Source: a virus
Virus record (IMG/VR): IMGVR_UViG_3300028831_000484
Location: 1 to 64,000 of that record
Length of the DNA: 64,000 nucleotides
Strand: one strand, 5' to 3'
The notes beneath the pieces were generated by a model, which saw only the letters and a list, made by a program, of their open reading frames with translations, ran no database searches and was not told the origin of the DNA. Positions 33,415-42,241 of the stretch are shown here, piece by piece. The position numbers and the translations under genes are program-made. Numbering within the stretch: the stretch's first letter is position 1; every line of letters begins with the position of its first letter.

Positions 33415-34230
33415 ATGAGCACGAAAATTGATCTTACCGGCCAAACGTTTGGAAGACTTACGGTGATAGCTGAAGTTAATAAACTTAACACGGGTGGAAG
33501 ACGTAGGATTGCTTGGCAATGCAGATGTTCGTGCGGCAATTTGCGCGTCTTCACATTGGATACGCTGCGTCGAGGAATGACCAAGTCCTGTGGCTGTTAT
33601 CGCTACGAACTGCTTGCAGCCGGTCGCGCCGTAATGCGTAGCCATCGTGGACCGCATATTGATCTCACTGGCCGACAGTTCACATATCTTACTGTCATTG
33701 AAAAAAGCCACATTGATAAACATGGATGCGTTTGCTACAAATGCCGTTGTAAATGCGGTAACATCCACGTAGCAAAGGGGCACAACCTCACTCGCGGGAC
33801 TGTAAAATCCTGCGGATGCTACCGCAGCACGCTGGCAATAGAAAGAACAAGGAACAAACTTGGCATTAACTCTCCAGCTTGGAAAGGCGGGAAAACCACC
33901 AATGCTGACGGATACGTGATGGTATATGCCCCAAACCACACAAACGCTACGGCAAATGGAAGAGTGATGGAACACAGGCTTGTAATGGAAAAAATCATTG
34001 GCCGTGCGCTCAAGAAGAATGAAACTGTACATCACAGGAATGGAAACCGAGCAGATAATCGACCGGAAAATCTTGAACTGTGGGCAAAGATAACGCATCC
34101 ATACGGCCAGCGCGTGACCGATCTTGTTAACGTGGCTAAAGAAATTTTGAAACAATATGGTCATCTATGCAATTCCGATGCTTTTGGTCTGCCCACGACT
34201 GAGCACTTTCGAGAAGCAAACGGTTCGTGA
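33415..34230 (+). CDS. HNH_3-type homing endonuclease with two zinc modules, opposite strand
   Basis: A 271-residue protein. Two tandem N-terminal zinc-type modules each end in KSCGCYR (GQTFGRLTVI and GRQFTYLTVI starts), followed by an HNH_3 core: EHRLVMEKIIG, VHHRNGNRADNRPENLELW. It lies on the + strand between - strand virion genes and overlaps the tail nozzle gene by 66 bases at its 3' end, so the same DNA encodes the ends of both proteins. Confidence 0.85.
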   Translation: MSTKIDLTGQTFGRLTVIAEVNKLNTGGRRRIAWQCRCSCGNLRVFTLDTLRRGMTKSCGCYRYELLAAGRAVMRSHRGPHIDLTGRQFTYLTVIEKSHIDKHGCVCYKCRCKCGNIHVAKGHNLTRGTVKSCGCYRSTLAIERTRNKLGINSPAWKGGKTTNADGYVMVYAPNHTNATANGRVMEHRLVMEKIIGRALKKNETVHHRNGNRADNRPENLELWAKITHPYGQRVTDLVNVAKEILKQYGHLCNSDAFGLPTTEHFREANGS

Positions 34231-37200
34231 TGCCAGTCGAAATGGATTATTCTGACCAATTACGATCAGCTCATCTTGGAAGTACCCCGCTCGAAGCCAG
34301 CACGGCACCAAGTTCTCCAACTGCGGCTGCGGCAACTCAACGCTCGCAAGCAGGGTTGGCGGCTGACGCACGGAGTTTGAGTAGCCGTACAAGTTCAAAG
34401 TGTAAGCAGTAGTATTCGGGAAACCCTGCGAACCCAGCTCCGCCATCCACTCTGACATGTTCGTTTCAAAGAAATGATCGCCATACAACCCGGACTTCAA
34501 CCGCGAGGTATAGCCACTGCCCAAGCGGGAATACAGCGCCCTTACTCCGCCCCAAGCGTCCTCCGGCAAGTCCGAACGACCATACCTCATAATCGTTCCA
34601 GTCATGTCGCCCATGATGCACCAATCCTGAATGACACCAACGGCCAAGCTGCTCATCGGTTTTTTGATGGAAGCCATGGCCGTGAACCAAGCTGACGTGG
34701 TTGACACGGTTCCCCAGCGCAGGTCCAAGCACAACGCTCTAACGTCCGTGTCGGACGGGAAGCAAACGAATATCTCCTCCGTGGCAGAGTTCATGGCGGA
34801 GAAGATAAGGTTCGTCAGTGCAAGATTTGCTTGTTCGTAGAACAAGTCACTGCATCCTTCGGTGATTGCATCAAGGCGTGGAACTTCGTTCTCCAGCGCG
34901 AACCGATAAAACCCAAGCCTTCCTGCGTACAAGTGGAATTGTCCACTCACGTTGATCAACGTGTTCCGATAATACAACGCGCAGGATTCAAGCGACGGAG
35001 TTTTCCGGAATTCAAACGGGTCTGTCGCACGCGCCGTGTACCGCCCAAGGAAGATTGCCGAACCGGTGTAAATGACCAGCGTGCCGCGAAGGTCCATCAT
35101 TTTGATAATGGAGGAACCGTCATCCTGCAAATCGTCGTAGCCGACAATCGAACCATTCGCGTCCGAACGCGCAATGAGTTGATCAATGGCCGTCGCCTCC
35201 GCCTGCATGTCCAAGAACATCGTTTGATGGTCCGGATGCACGTAAAGAATCGTTGCTTGCAAGTTCCCGCCATCCAACCCGGCGCCAAGCACGGTAATCA
35301 AATCGCCTGCGTTGAACGACCGAGCTTGATATTTCAACTTCAAGAATCGAGATCCGGCAAACATCGTGCCCGGCGTGGCGGCGGCAAATCGAAGCGGTTC
35401 ATCCGGTGAAGACCACAGCGTTCGGAACTGAACCCGGTCGTACAAGGCCGGGTTGGTGATGCGGTCGTAGGCCGTGATGTTTTCCAGCTTGAACACCTGC
35501 GACGGCACGGACACGTAGTAATCGGTGGCGACGATGCGCGGCGAAACATAACCGGTGATGAGGCGCCAAGCCAAGTTGTCGAAGAAAATCTTGCGCCCAA
35601 CCATCGACGGCTTGAAGTAATCGGTATCAGCCAGAACGTACGTGTCCGGCAACTGCTTTGCCGACTGGCCCGTTGCCGAGCCTACAAAAGCCGCTATAAC
35701 GACCAGTGCCGTGTCGCTCGTGATTGTGCCCACCTGCCGAACTTCGTCGCCCTCAGTGTCACCAGGCACGAGGATGGACGCTCCAGGATACAACTCCGAA
35801 GTGAACGCCGTGCCGCTGCCAGTGACAGCCGTTGTCCCCGCCTTGTCCACCAGTCCGGTCAAGTTGATTACGTTATCGTTAATCACTTGGAAAAGGGCGT
35901 CCGTGAATACCGTTGGCTCATCATCAACTTGGATGCGAACCGGACTCGTAATGGCGACAATCTTCGTTCGAAAGCCGTTGAGGAGGAAGATGTCTTTTCC
36001 GACCATCCCGTTATAGTTAAAGGCGGCTGTGCCAAAAAGCGCACGCTGCATCACCGGGGCGCCTGTATCGGGACTGGCTGGAGTGCCCGACACCGCGTAC
36101 GTAAACGTCAACGCATCAATCACCGTAACAGTGAATAAGCCATTGTATGCCGCGTCGTCCGCGCCGGAGATGTTCACCAAGTCCCCGGTCGTAAGCTGGT
36201 GCGCCCTTACGCACACGAATGTAGCCGTGCCGGTTGCAGAAGTCAGACCGTTTGCAGTTGCTGCAACCGACGTGACATCCACGTAATTGTTTCCGGAATC
36301 AATAACCGGGATGCCGGTAAAGGGGTAAGAGAAGAACGGGCCGTGCTGACGAAGCTCCAGCGTCCCGCCGTCCTCGTGCGCGAAGTTCGGCTCGATCTGA
36401 TCCTGTTTCAACGCGGCGATGTCTCCACACATCAGGATGCCACCAAACTCTGCGATGGTCCCCACCAGCGCAACGCCCGCCTCGCGCAATTCGTAGTTCG
36501 GTTTGACCACGTCCTCTTCCACGCGATAAGTCTGCACCAAGTCTGAGCCATTGTTGAAAAGGCTGTAACCGTTGATATTGACTGCCTCCCATCTTTGTCC
36601 GTCAGAGTCGTAACCAAGGCCAACGACTCCCCATCGGCCAGGCTCGTCGTCGTAGTAATCGTCAATGTAAACGGTGTCTCCGATGTACTCGTAGTAATCG
36701 TCAATGTAATCGTCTTCCGTGGTGTAATACCCTTCGTCCTCTACCGGCTCATAATACTGGCCATCATCGAAAGCATAGTAACGATAAAGATGAGTCGCCG
36801 TGCCAGCGATTACCGCTTGGTTTCCATTCGGGCGCTTAGCCTGACCGATTAAAACAATCGGCAGGTTTCGAGCTTCACGCTCCTCCAAAAACAAACTATC
36901 AAATTCCGCAGTGCCGGTGGTGACGCTGGATGCCAGCTTGCCATAGAACCGTAACTTCCCGTAGACCGCATCGAACGGAACAACGACATCGTAGGATACA
37001 TCCTCCCACGTCGTTGGATTGCCGGATGCCGAGTCTAGCAGTGTCTCGATGGACAATTGATTCAACTCTCCATCGAACCAAATAATTTCAACAAGCAATG
37101 CCAGGGCTGCATCGCTCACCTGGTAGGAAAACTCAACATGCCACGAACGGCCGCGTGTTGCCTTCAAGTAGTAGGAAGACTCCACATATTGCTCCGCAGT

Positions 37201-37239
37201 CGCAGAGCTACTTACAATTGTTATTTCTGCGGTTGGCAT
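34165..37239 (-). CDS. Tail nozzle (tail tubular B-like) protein
   Basis: A 1024-residue beta-rich protein. Position after the adaptor gene and before the fibres, plus C-terminal features (FLGRYTARATDPFEFRKTP, ASIKKPMSSLAVGV), fit the large tail nozzle proteins of podoviruses such as T7 gp12. The central part contains a module (HQLTTGDLVNISGADDAAYN, GLFTVTVIDALTFTYAV) also seen in other virion proteins here. The C-terminus overlaps the + strand HNH gene. Confidence 0.7.
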   Translation of the reverse strand: MPTAEITIVSSSATAEQYVESSYYLKATRGRSWHVEFSYQVSDAALALLVEIIWFDGELNQLSIETLLDSASGNPTTWEDVSYDVVVPFDAVYGKLRFYGKLASSVTTGTAEFDSLFLEEREARNLPIVLIGQAKRPNGNQAVIAGTATHLYRYYAFDDGQYYEPVEDEGYYTTEDDYIDDYYEYIGDTVYIDDYYDDEPGRWGVVGLGYDSDGQRWEAVNINGYSLFNNGSDLVQTYRVEEDVVKPNYELREAGVALVGTIAEFGGILMCGDIAALKQDQIEPNFAHEDGGTLELRQHGPFFSYPFTGIPVIDSGNNYVDVTSVAATANGLTSATGTATFVCVRAHQLTTGDLVNISGADDAAYNGLFTVTVIDALTFTYAVSGTPASPDTGAPVMQRALFGTAAFNYNGMVGKDIFLLNGFRTKIVAITSPVRIQVDDEPTVFTDALFQVINDNVINLTGLVDKAGTTAVTGSGTAFTSELYPGASILVPGDTEGDEVRQVGTITSDTALVVIAAFVGSATGQSAKQLPDTYVLADTDYFKPSMVGRKIFFDNLAWRLITGYVSPRIVATDYYVSVPSQVFKLENITAYDRITNPALYDRVQFRTLWSSPDEPLRFAAATPGTMFAGSRFLKLKYQARSFNAGDLITVLGAGLDGGNLQATILYVHPDHQTMFLDMQAEATAIDQLIARSDANGSIVGYDDLQDDGSSIIKMMDLRGTLVIYTGSAIFLGRYTARATDPFEFRKTPSLESCALYYRNTLINVSGQFHLYAGRLGFYRFALENEVPRLDAITEGCSDLFYEQANLALTNLIFSAMNSATEEIFVCFPSDTDVRALCLDLRWGTVSTTSAWFTAMASIKKPMSSLAVGVIQDWCIMGDMTGTIMRYGRSDLPEDAWGGVRALYSRLGSGYTSRLKSGLYGDHFFETNMSEWMAELGSQGFPNTTAYTLNLYGYSNSVRQPPTLLASVELPQPQLENLVPCWLRAGYFQDELIVIGQNNPFRLASRTVCFSKVLSRGQTKSIGIA

Positions 37240-38220
37240 TTATGTACCTGGATAACCCGGACCAAATGCAAGCCCAGCGCCCGCGTTGTAGATGGCCGTT
37301 GCATCGCTGTCCGAAAGAATGCCGTTGAATATAGCAATTTCGTCGTAGTTCATCGACGTATTGAGACTCGCCTTCACAAAGGCAATAACACAATGATCCC
37401 AAGCCGGTAACGGCAAAACAGGAGAAGCGTCCACGCTTGTTGCGGTCCCGTTGTTAAGGCTGAACCAAAGCAAGCTTGTGCTTGGGTCAAACCAAATTCG
37501 GAAGAAATTCCAGACCCCGTTTGTGCTGGCCAACGGAATGTCTACCGATGTCGAAAGCACGGCATTCTCCATGAACAATGTGCTTAGCCCATTGCCAATT
37601 TGAAGGTAAACCATCCATGCCTCGAAATTCGATGCGTCATCAAATTCAAATTGAACATCTCCAAACTGCGCAGTGCTGTCGTTTTTATACCATCCGCAAA
37701 TGCTAAAACCGGCTTCGCTTGGCCCAACTGGCGGGTTCCATGTTGCAGGGTCTAGCCCAGCACCACCAGCATTAGTGGCTGACGCAATGTTCAAAGCATT
37801 CCCAACCACGCCAGCCACAGCGGAGAGAACGCCAGAGCCACCGACATGCGACAAGTCGTTGCCGTTTACAGAATCAACCCTGGTTGTAAAGTTGCCAGCT
37901 TCCTCCAATGCCCAGTAAGAAACCAATTCAAACACAGGTTCCTCTCCGCCGCCCTCATCGGTCGTTATGACATCGGTTAAGTTACGAAATCCAGCAAGCG
38001 GGTACGATTGTCGTTCCGGGTATGGTTGATTGCCAATGGGGATGTCGAGGTTCGGATGAAACCAATCATGTCCCTCCCTGCGAATTTCTTGGTCGTAGTC
38101 GCGCCGAAAGTCCTGCTTCGCTACGTAGTTCGGGAATGCAGCGACTTCTCCGGTTGCCCTCGAAAGCAGTTTGCCACCGTCCTTCGGTGTGACCGTGACT
38201 GGTTTGTTGACGTTGGGCAT
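37240..38220 (-). CDS. Virion protein with LamG / concanavalin A-like domain
   Basis: A 326-residue protein. The N-terminal 110 residues are a helical/extended attachment region; about residues 115-310 form a LamG-like jelly roll (YWALEEAGNFTTRVDSVNG, FSICGWYKNDS, VWNFFRIWFDP, YDEIAIFNGILSDSD). Such domains bind glycans. It is placed between nozzle and adaptor genes, so it is probably a tail or capsid-surface decoration. Confidence 0.75.
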   Translation of the reverse strand: MPNVNKPVTVTPKDGGKLLSRATGEVAAFPNYVAKQDFRRDYDQEIRREGHDWFHPNLDIPIGNQPYPERQSYPLAGFRNLTDVITTDEGGGEEPVFELVSYWALEEAGNFTTRVDSVNGNDLSHVGGSGVLSAVAGVVGNALNIASATNAGGAGLDPATWNPPVGPSEAGFSICGWYKNDSTAQFGDVQFEFDDASNFEAWMVYLQIGNGLSTLFMENAVLSTSVDIPLASTNGVWNFFRIWFDPSTSLLWFSLNNGTATSVDASPVLPLPAWDHCVIAFVKASLNTSMNYDEIAIFNGILSDSDATAIYNAGAGLAFGPGYPGT

Positions 38221-38227
38221 TGCAGCA

Positions 38228-39169
38228 TTACCGTTTCAAGTAGGTGGCTCGCCGGTTGGTGAGATAAAGGTCCGTGCGCTTTGAGCGAAACATTGCCTCC
38301 GCAGCCTGCGCTTGTTTTAAATCCTGATCAACGTGACGCTTGAACCATTCCGTGACGTACTCCGCCACTGCCTCTGCGGCCTGCTCATCAAACGGCGTCT
38401 CATCGGCATCTGCCCATTCCAGCTTAACGCCGTCCCAGTTGAGTTCGAAAGACCACAAAAACCCATCCGCGTCTAAACCGACTGGAAGCACCGGGGAAAT
38501 GAGGAACGCGGAACCGTTCGGGTCCAGTGCTATGGCAGCTTCACCGTTCGCCAAACAGTTGCCACCGTGCGTCAAGTCGTACCGATACTTCCAATCGATC
38601 TGCCTGCAAAGAAACCTGGCCACCGCATAATCCATCGTCGTGGTGCCTGTCCCTGCGCTCGTAATATCAACGACGCCTGTATTATTCAAAGCACCGGTTG
38701 CCGTGGTGTGCAGCGACAGCGTGTTGCCGTCCACCACACGAATCCAATACGTGTGATTGCTGGCCAATCCGCCCGGCAAAGAACCACCAGTATTGGCGAG
38801 CTGCCCGTTGAAAATCTCCGCCAATGAAGTGGCAATCGGAATGCCGTGCGCCGTGCTGGTCAACGTGTCGCTCGTGGCGTCAACGGCGGAAACGGTGATG
38901 GTCTTCTTGCGGACAACGTAGCAATCACGCGGCTCGCAGCGTTCGGGCAATTCACCAGTGCTGGCGAAACCGTCAGCCGTCAAAGACGAGTTAATCGTTC
39001 CATCATCAACGTAGATGTCTTGGTGACCAGTCCGATATTTGGAAATGCTTTCCTGAAGCTTCATCGCCCCGCAGCGAATCTTTACCTCCTTGCCAGCAGT
39101 GGTTCCAAGGCGCACGGCATCCGTGAGGAGCAGTGCGTTTACGGCCGCTTTGAAGTCCTGCCAAATCAT
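38228..39169 (-). CDS. Head-to-tail adaptor / tail tubular A-like protein
   Basis: A 313-residue protein. The N- and C-terminal helical parts flank an inserted beta module (VSAVDATSDTLTSTAHGIP, YWIRVVDGNTLSLHT) of about 75 residues. Size, order (before the nozzle) and the helical C-terminus (AVAEYVTEWFKRHVDQDLK) fit adaptor proteins such as T7 gp11. The assignment is by context. Confidence 0.6.
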   Translation of the reverse strand: MIWQDFKAAVNALLLTDAVRLGTTAGKEVKIRCGAMKLQESISKYRTGHQDIYVDDGTINSSLTADGFASTGELPERCEPRDCYVVRKKTITVSAVDATSDTLTSTAHGIPIATSLAEIFNGQLANTGGSLPGGLASNHTYWIRVVDGNTLSLHTTATGALNNTGVVDITSAGTGTTTMDYAVARFLCRQIDWKYRYDLTHGGNCLANGEAAIALDPNGSAFLISPVLPVGLDADGFLWSFELNWDGVKLEWADADETPFDEQAAEAVAEYVTEWFKRHVDQDLKQAQAAEAMFRSKRTDLYLTNRRATYLKR

Positions 39170-39172
39170 GGT

Positions 39173-39673
39173 TTACCTGTCCAGTGGTGGACGAGCGGCA
39201 CGCAGCCGTTCTTCCAAGGTTGAACGCTTCTTTCGCTGGCGCGGGCCTGCCGGTGCAGCTTCAACCTTCAAGGCTTCCGCAACGCTGGCCACCGGTTCCG
39301 TGCTTACCGGTGGTTCGACTTCCGGAGCATCGGGATTACCCGCCGCCCTGACCGCAGCACCCTGGCCCTTTATTGCCGCGAGCGGAGCGCCGGTTCTCGT
39401 TGTAGGCGTGACCGGCTGAATAGGCCGCTTCCAAGCTGGCGACCCTGGAGAACTTTGGGTTTTTTTTTGAACCATCAGGTTGTAGTCATCCTGCGTGATC
39501 TCCTTCAACCCGGCGCGTGGATCCTTCATCGCCTCCAATATGGATGCAATCACCGCCTCGTCCTCTGTCGCGTAAACCCCGTAGAGTATGCCGCTGAGTG
39601 TGTCAACCGGATCGAAGTAAAGCTTGCCCACCGGTTTGTTGGCTGGGGCCTTTGAAAAGTAACGTTTGCTCAT
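39173..39673 (-). CDS. Hypothetical virion-region protein
   Basis: A 166-residue protein with a folded first third (SKRYFSKAPANKPVGKLYFD, YATEDEAVIASILEAM), then a Pro/Ala/Val-rich disordered region and a basic C-terminal helix. I chose ATG 39673, which has an AAGGTGA site six bases upstream; an earlier ATG is at 39682. Located just after the capsid gene's terminator, it may be a minor head protein. Confidence 0.5.
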   Translation of the reverse strand: MSKRYFSKAPANKPVGKLYFDPVDTLSGILYGVYATEDEAVIASILEAMKDPRAGLKEITQDDYNLMVQKKTQSSPGSPAWKRPIQPVTPTTRTGAPLAAIKGQGAAVRAAGNPDAPEVEPPVSTEPVASVAEALKVEAAPAGPRQRKKRSTLEERLRAARPPLDR

Positions 39674-39710
39674 GGTCGTCACCTTAGATTTTACCTGCCG
39701 CGTTTCAATG

Positions 39711-39738
39711 AAAAACGGGCGGAAGTTGCCCTCCGCCC
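39711..39738 (-). terminator. Rho-independent terminator after the capsid gene
   Basis: On the - strand: GGGCGGA, a short loop, TCCGCCC, then GTTTTT. It begins about 40 bases after the major capsid stop codon at 39779, as expected for ending or attenuating the abundant capsid transcript. Confidence 0.8.
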
Positions 39739-39778
39739 GCCTACCATGCCCACCGGACTGGCCGACGGGAAGGAATTG

Positions 39779-41446
39779 TTAACCCTCGCTGGTGCCAGAG
39801 CAGACGTTGTCCGTGGCGAGCACAGGGCAATCACCCGAGAAGTTCTTCAGCACATAGTGCCGGAGCGGGTCTTCGATGATCGAAGTCCACTTCTTGCTCT
39901 TCAGGATGTAAGTGTTCTGCACCGCTTTGATGACGCAGTTATACAACCGATCCGTAGCCGGGTCAGGACTGACGCGCTGCACCGAGTTGGAGTCAGCAAT
40001 GCCGAGCTGAATGTCCGACCAGTCCAGCGCCCACATCGTGCGCTGCCGGTTAATCTGATCGGCGTCCGTGCCAGCCGCCAGCAACTTGTCGGAGAAGTAG
40101 TCATCGTGCCAGATGACCAGTTCGAATCCGCCGAATTCGGCAGGGATTTCGTACAAGTCGTAGTTCAACATGACCTGCTTCTCGAAGGTCAGCTTCTCGT
40201 TCGGCTTGTAGAACCTGGTGTTGTCAACCCCGTAGTACGCCTTGAAGAAGTTGAGCATCGTCGTGAAGATGCGGCCAGCGTTCGTCCGGTTCGTGGCCCA
40301 TTCGATACGGTCAATCGTCCCACCGGATGCTTCACGCGCACGCTTCATGTCGTAGGACAGGTCGAACAAATCGGCCAAGTCCAGCGGGTTCCCGGCGAGA
40401 TCGCCGTAACGGCCGCAGTCAATGAGCTGCTGCTCGAACCCGAGCGCGTTGGCCTTGTATTCCAACGTGCAGTCGGTGGCGTTCGGGTCAACCACCGTGG
40501 GCAGGTTGGTGTAGTTGTTGACATCCTGATTCTCGTTGATGCGCTGCCCGAAGAACACCGAGTTGAGCCAAGCTTTGTAAGCCTGCGCCTGCTGCTGCAC
40601 CTTCTGCTGTGCCAGCGGAAGCTGCTTGAACTGCTTCCAATACCCGGAAGTCAACGCTGCATTCAGCGCCATCAGGTACTCCGTGTTGACACAGGAAGTT
40701 TCCCGGCTGGTTTGCAACCAATAGCATAGCAACATGTTGGGGTTATCGGACGGATCGTTGTAGCACCAGGACTCGTAGTCCGAGACCGAGTTCGCCAAGT
40801 TGAGGAGCAAGCCAGCCGTGGGTTGCCAAGCTTTCTTTTGATCGCTCGTCAGGCCACTCCATCCCGCATCGGAGTAGTTCGGTTCCAACGTCAGCGTGGC
40901 ATCGCTGCCATCGTTAACAGAGGCGATGATCTTGAACTGCATCGCATAGGCAGCTTTCGTGGAGGCGTCCACCGTTTCGATGAGAACGTAACGGCCCGGC
41001 AGGAAAAATCGTTCGATGTTCGTTAACGGCGTCCCATACTTGGATGGGTTGTTCGACACCGTGACATCCCAAGCCCCAGAATGCAGACCTTCGCCATCAT
41101 TGTCCTCGCCAGCGGTCACCAACCAGTAGTTGGAGTTGATGTTGCGCTTCTGCCTTCGGTAGATGTAGGGCAGGATGATGGACTCGTTTTTGATGGGCGC
41201 CCGCGCCAGTTCGCCCTTGATGGGAACCATGCGGGAGTTCAGCAACGACTCCAAAAATTTCTCCTGGTAACCGGCCACCACCGCTTCAGCAGCGGAAGAG
41301 ATGACGCGGTCCATATAGACTTCGGTTGCCCCCTGCGCTTCGAACGTGTCAGGCGTCATGCCAACGATCGAGGCCCGCGTGAGAGCACAACCACACGAAG
41401 CGTCAACGGCGACGTACCGCGATCCACAATTGGATGGGAAACTCAT
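39779..41446 (-). CDS. Major capsid protein
   Basis: A 555-residue protein that follows scaffold and portal genes and carries its own upstream dyad and downstream terminator, as expected for the most abundant virion protein. The N-terminus is Cys/Gly-rich, the rest is a mixed alpha/beta shell protein (SYYRRQKRNI-like basic stretch, FFLPGRYVLIETVD, FELVIWHDDYFSDKLLA). The fold is presumably HK97-like, but this is inferred from position. No decoration-type domain is evident. Confidence 0.75.
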   Translation of the reverse strand: MSFPSNCGSRYVAVDASCGCALTRASIVGMTPDTFEAQGATEVYMDRVISSAAEAVVAGYQEKFLESLLNSRMVPIKGELARAPIKNESIILPYIYRRQKRNINSNYWLVTAGEDNDGEGLHSGAWDVTVSNNPSKYGTPLTNIERFFLPGRYVLIETVDASTKAAYAMQFKIIASVNDGSDATLTLEPNYSDAGWSGLTSDQKKAWQPTAGLLLNLANSVSDYESWCYNDPSDNPNMLLCYWLQTSRETSCVNTEYLMALNAALTSGYWKQFKQLPLAQQKVQQQAQAYKAWLNSVFFGQRINENQDVNNYTNLPTVVDPNATDCTLEYKANALGFEQQLIDCGRYGDLAGNPLDLADLFDLSYDMKRAREASGGTIDRIEWATNRTNAGRIFTTMLNFFKAYYGVDNTRFYKPNEKLTFEKQVMLNYDLYEIPAEFGGFELVIWHDDYFSDKLLAAGTDADQINRQRTMWALDWSDIQLGIADSNSVQRVSPDPATDRLYNCVIKAVQNTYILKSKKWTSIIEDPLRHYVLKNFSGDCPVLATDNVCSGTSEG

Positions 41447-41474
41447 AGATTTTGTCGTTAATTATTTTGTGTCC

Positions 41475-41498
41475 TGTCACCCTAATTTTCGGCTGACA
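41475..41498. promoter_or_regulatory. Dyad element C (TGTCACCCTAA / CGGCTGACA)
   Basis: A 24-base dyad 29 bases upstream of the major capsid start, in the gap shared with a + strand HNH gene. The outer arms TGTCA/TGACA match exactly. Its family members lie upstream of other late units, which supports a regulatory role such as an operator or late-promoter element. Confidence 0.55.
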
Positions 41499-41591
41499 TT
41501 TCCAGGAACCAATTAAAATCTAAAAAAGAGGCTAAAAACTCCAATCCAGTGCAGGCTTGAAAAACTGTGCGGATTAACGCACCATGCTGCC

Positions 41592-42218
41592 ATGAATCAA
41601 GGAGCGTGCCGGTGGTGCCGAAAACGAGACAAATGGGCTAGGGGACTATGCAGTGCCTGCTATGGCAAGTTGTGGAGGCGAGAAAATCCAACGGGTTGGG
41701 AAAAGATACGCGCCAAGCAACGACGCTACTACCAATCAAATAGGTATTGGATCCTGGAAAAACAGAAGCAATACCTGCAACGCCACAAGGCAGAGCGACG
41801 CAGATATATCAAACGATGGAATAGAAGGAACAAGCACCGATTGAATGGATACACGGTTGCATACCGCAATCGCCACAGGAAGGCCGCGCCACAGGCTTTC
41901 CTTTTAATGAGAAGACGACGGTACTGGCGGCGAGTCGATCACTACCGGATGAAAAGTCGGGATTACGCCCATGTAAGGTACGCCCGCTTGCGAAACTCAA
42001 GCTTTCAGTTTTTTAGCTCTCTGGAGATTTTTGAGCGCGATGGATGGCGCTGCTGGATTTGCGGCAAACCAACCAGAAAGAAAGCGCGTTTCAGACAAGA
42101 TCCACTTTCGGCTTCAATCGACCATGTTATTCCAGTTTCCAAGGGAGGCGCCCACACAAAAAGAAACGTGCGCTGTGCGCACCTTTTCTGCAACAAGAAG
42201 CGCAGCAACGCACTGTAA
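41592..42218 (+). CDS. HNH endonuclease, + strand insertion between capsid and scaffold
   Basis: A 208-residue, very basic protein. The N-terminal zinc finger (CRWCRKRDKWARGLCSACY) is followed by Arg/Lys/Tyr-rich helices and a classic McrA-like HNH: CWICGKPT, SIDHVIPVSKGG, NVRCAHLFCNKKRSN. It is opposite in orientation to the flanking late genes, suggesting independent transcription and recent insertion. Confidence 0.9.
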   Translation: MNQGACRWCRKRDKWARGLCSACYGKLWRRENPTGWEKIRAKQRRYYQSNRYWILEKQKQYLQRHKAERRRYIKRWNRRNKHRLNGYTVAYRNRHRKAAPQAFLLMRRRRYWRRVDHYRMKSRDYAHVRYARLRNSSFQFFSSLEIFERDGWRCWICGKPTRKKARFRQDPLSASIDHVIPVSKGGAHTKRNVRCAHLFCNKKRSNAL

Positions 42219-42241
42219 ATGTTCCATGTGGCACGTTACCG

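Noticed and set aside
33358-34164. Long - strand open frame opposite the HNH gene at 33415
   Set aside because: The + strand frame encodes clear zinc and HNH motifs; the - strand translation has none and starts far from any neighbour's stop.
39746-40729. Long + strand open frame antisense to the capsid gene
   Set aside because: It lies entirely opposite the major capsid gene, has no plausible protein features and arises from the strong codon bias of the opposite strand.
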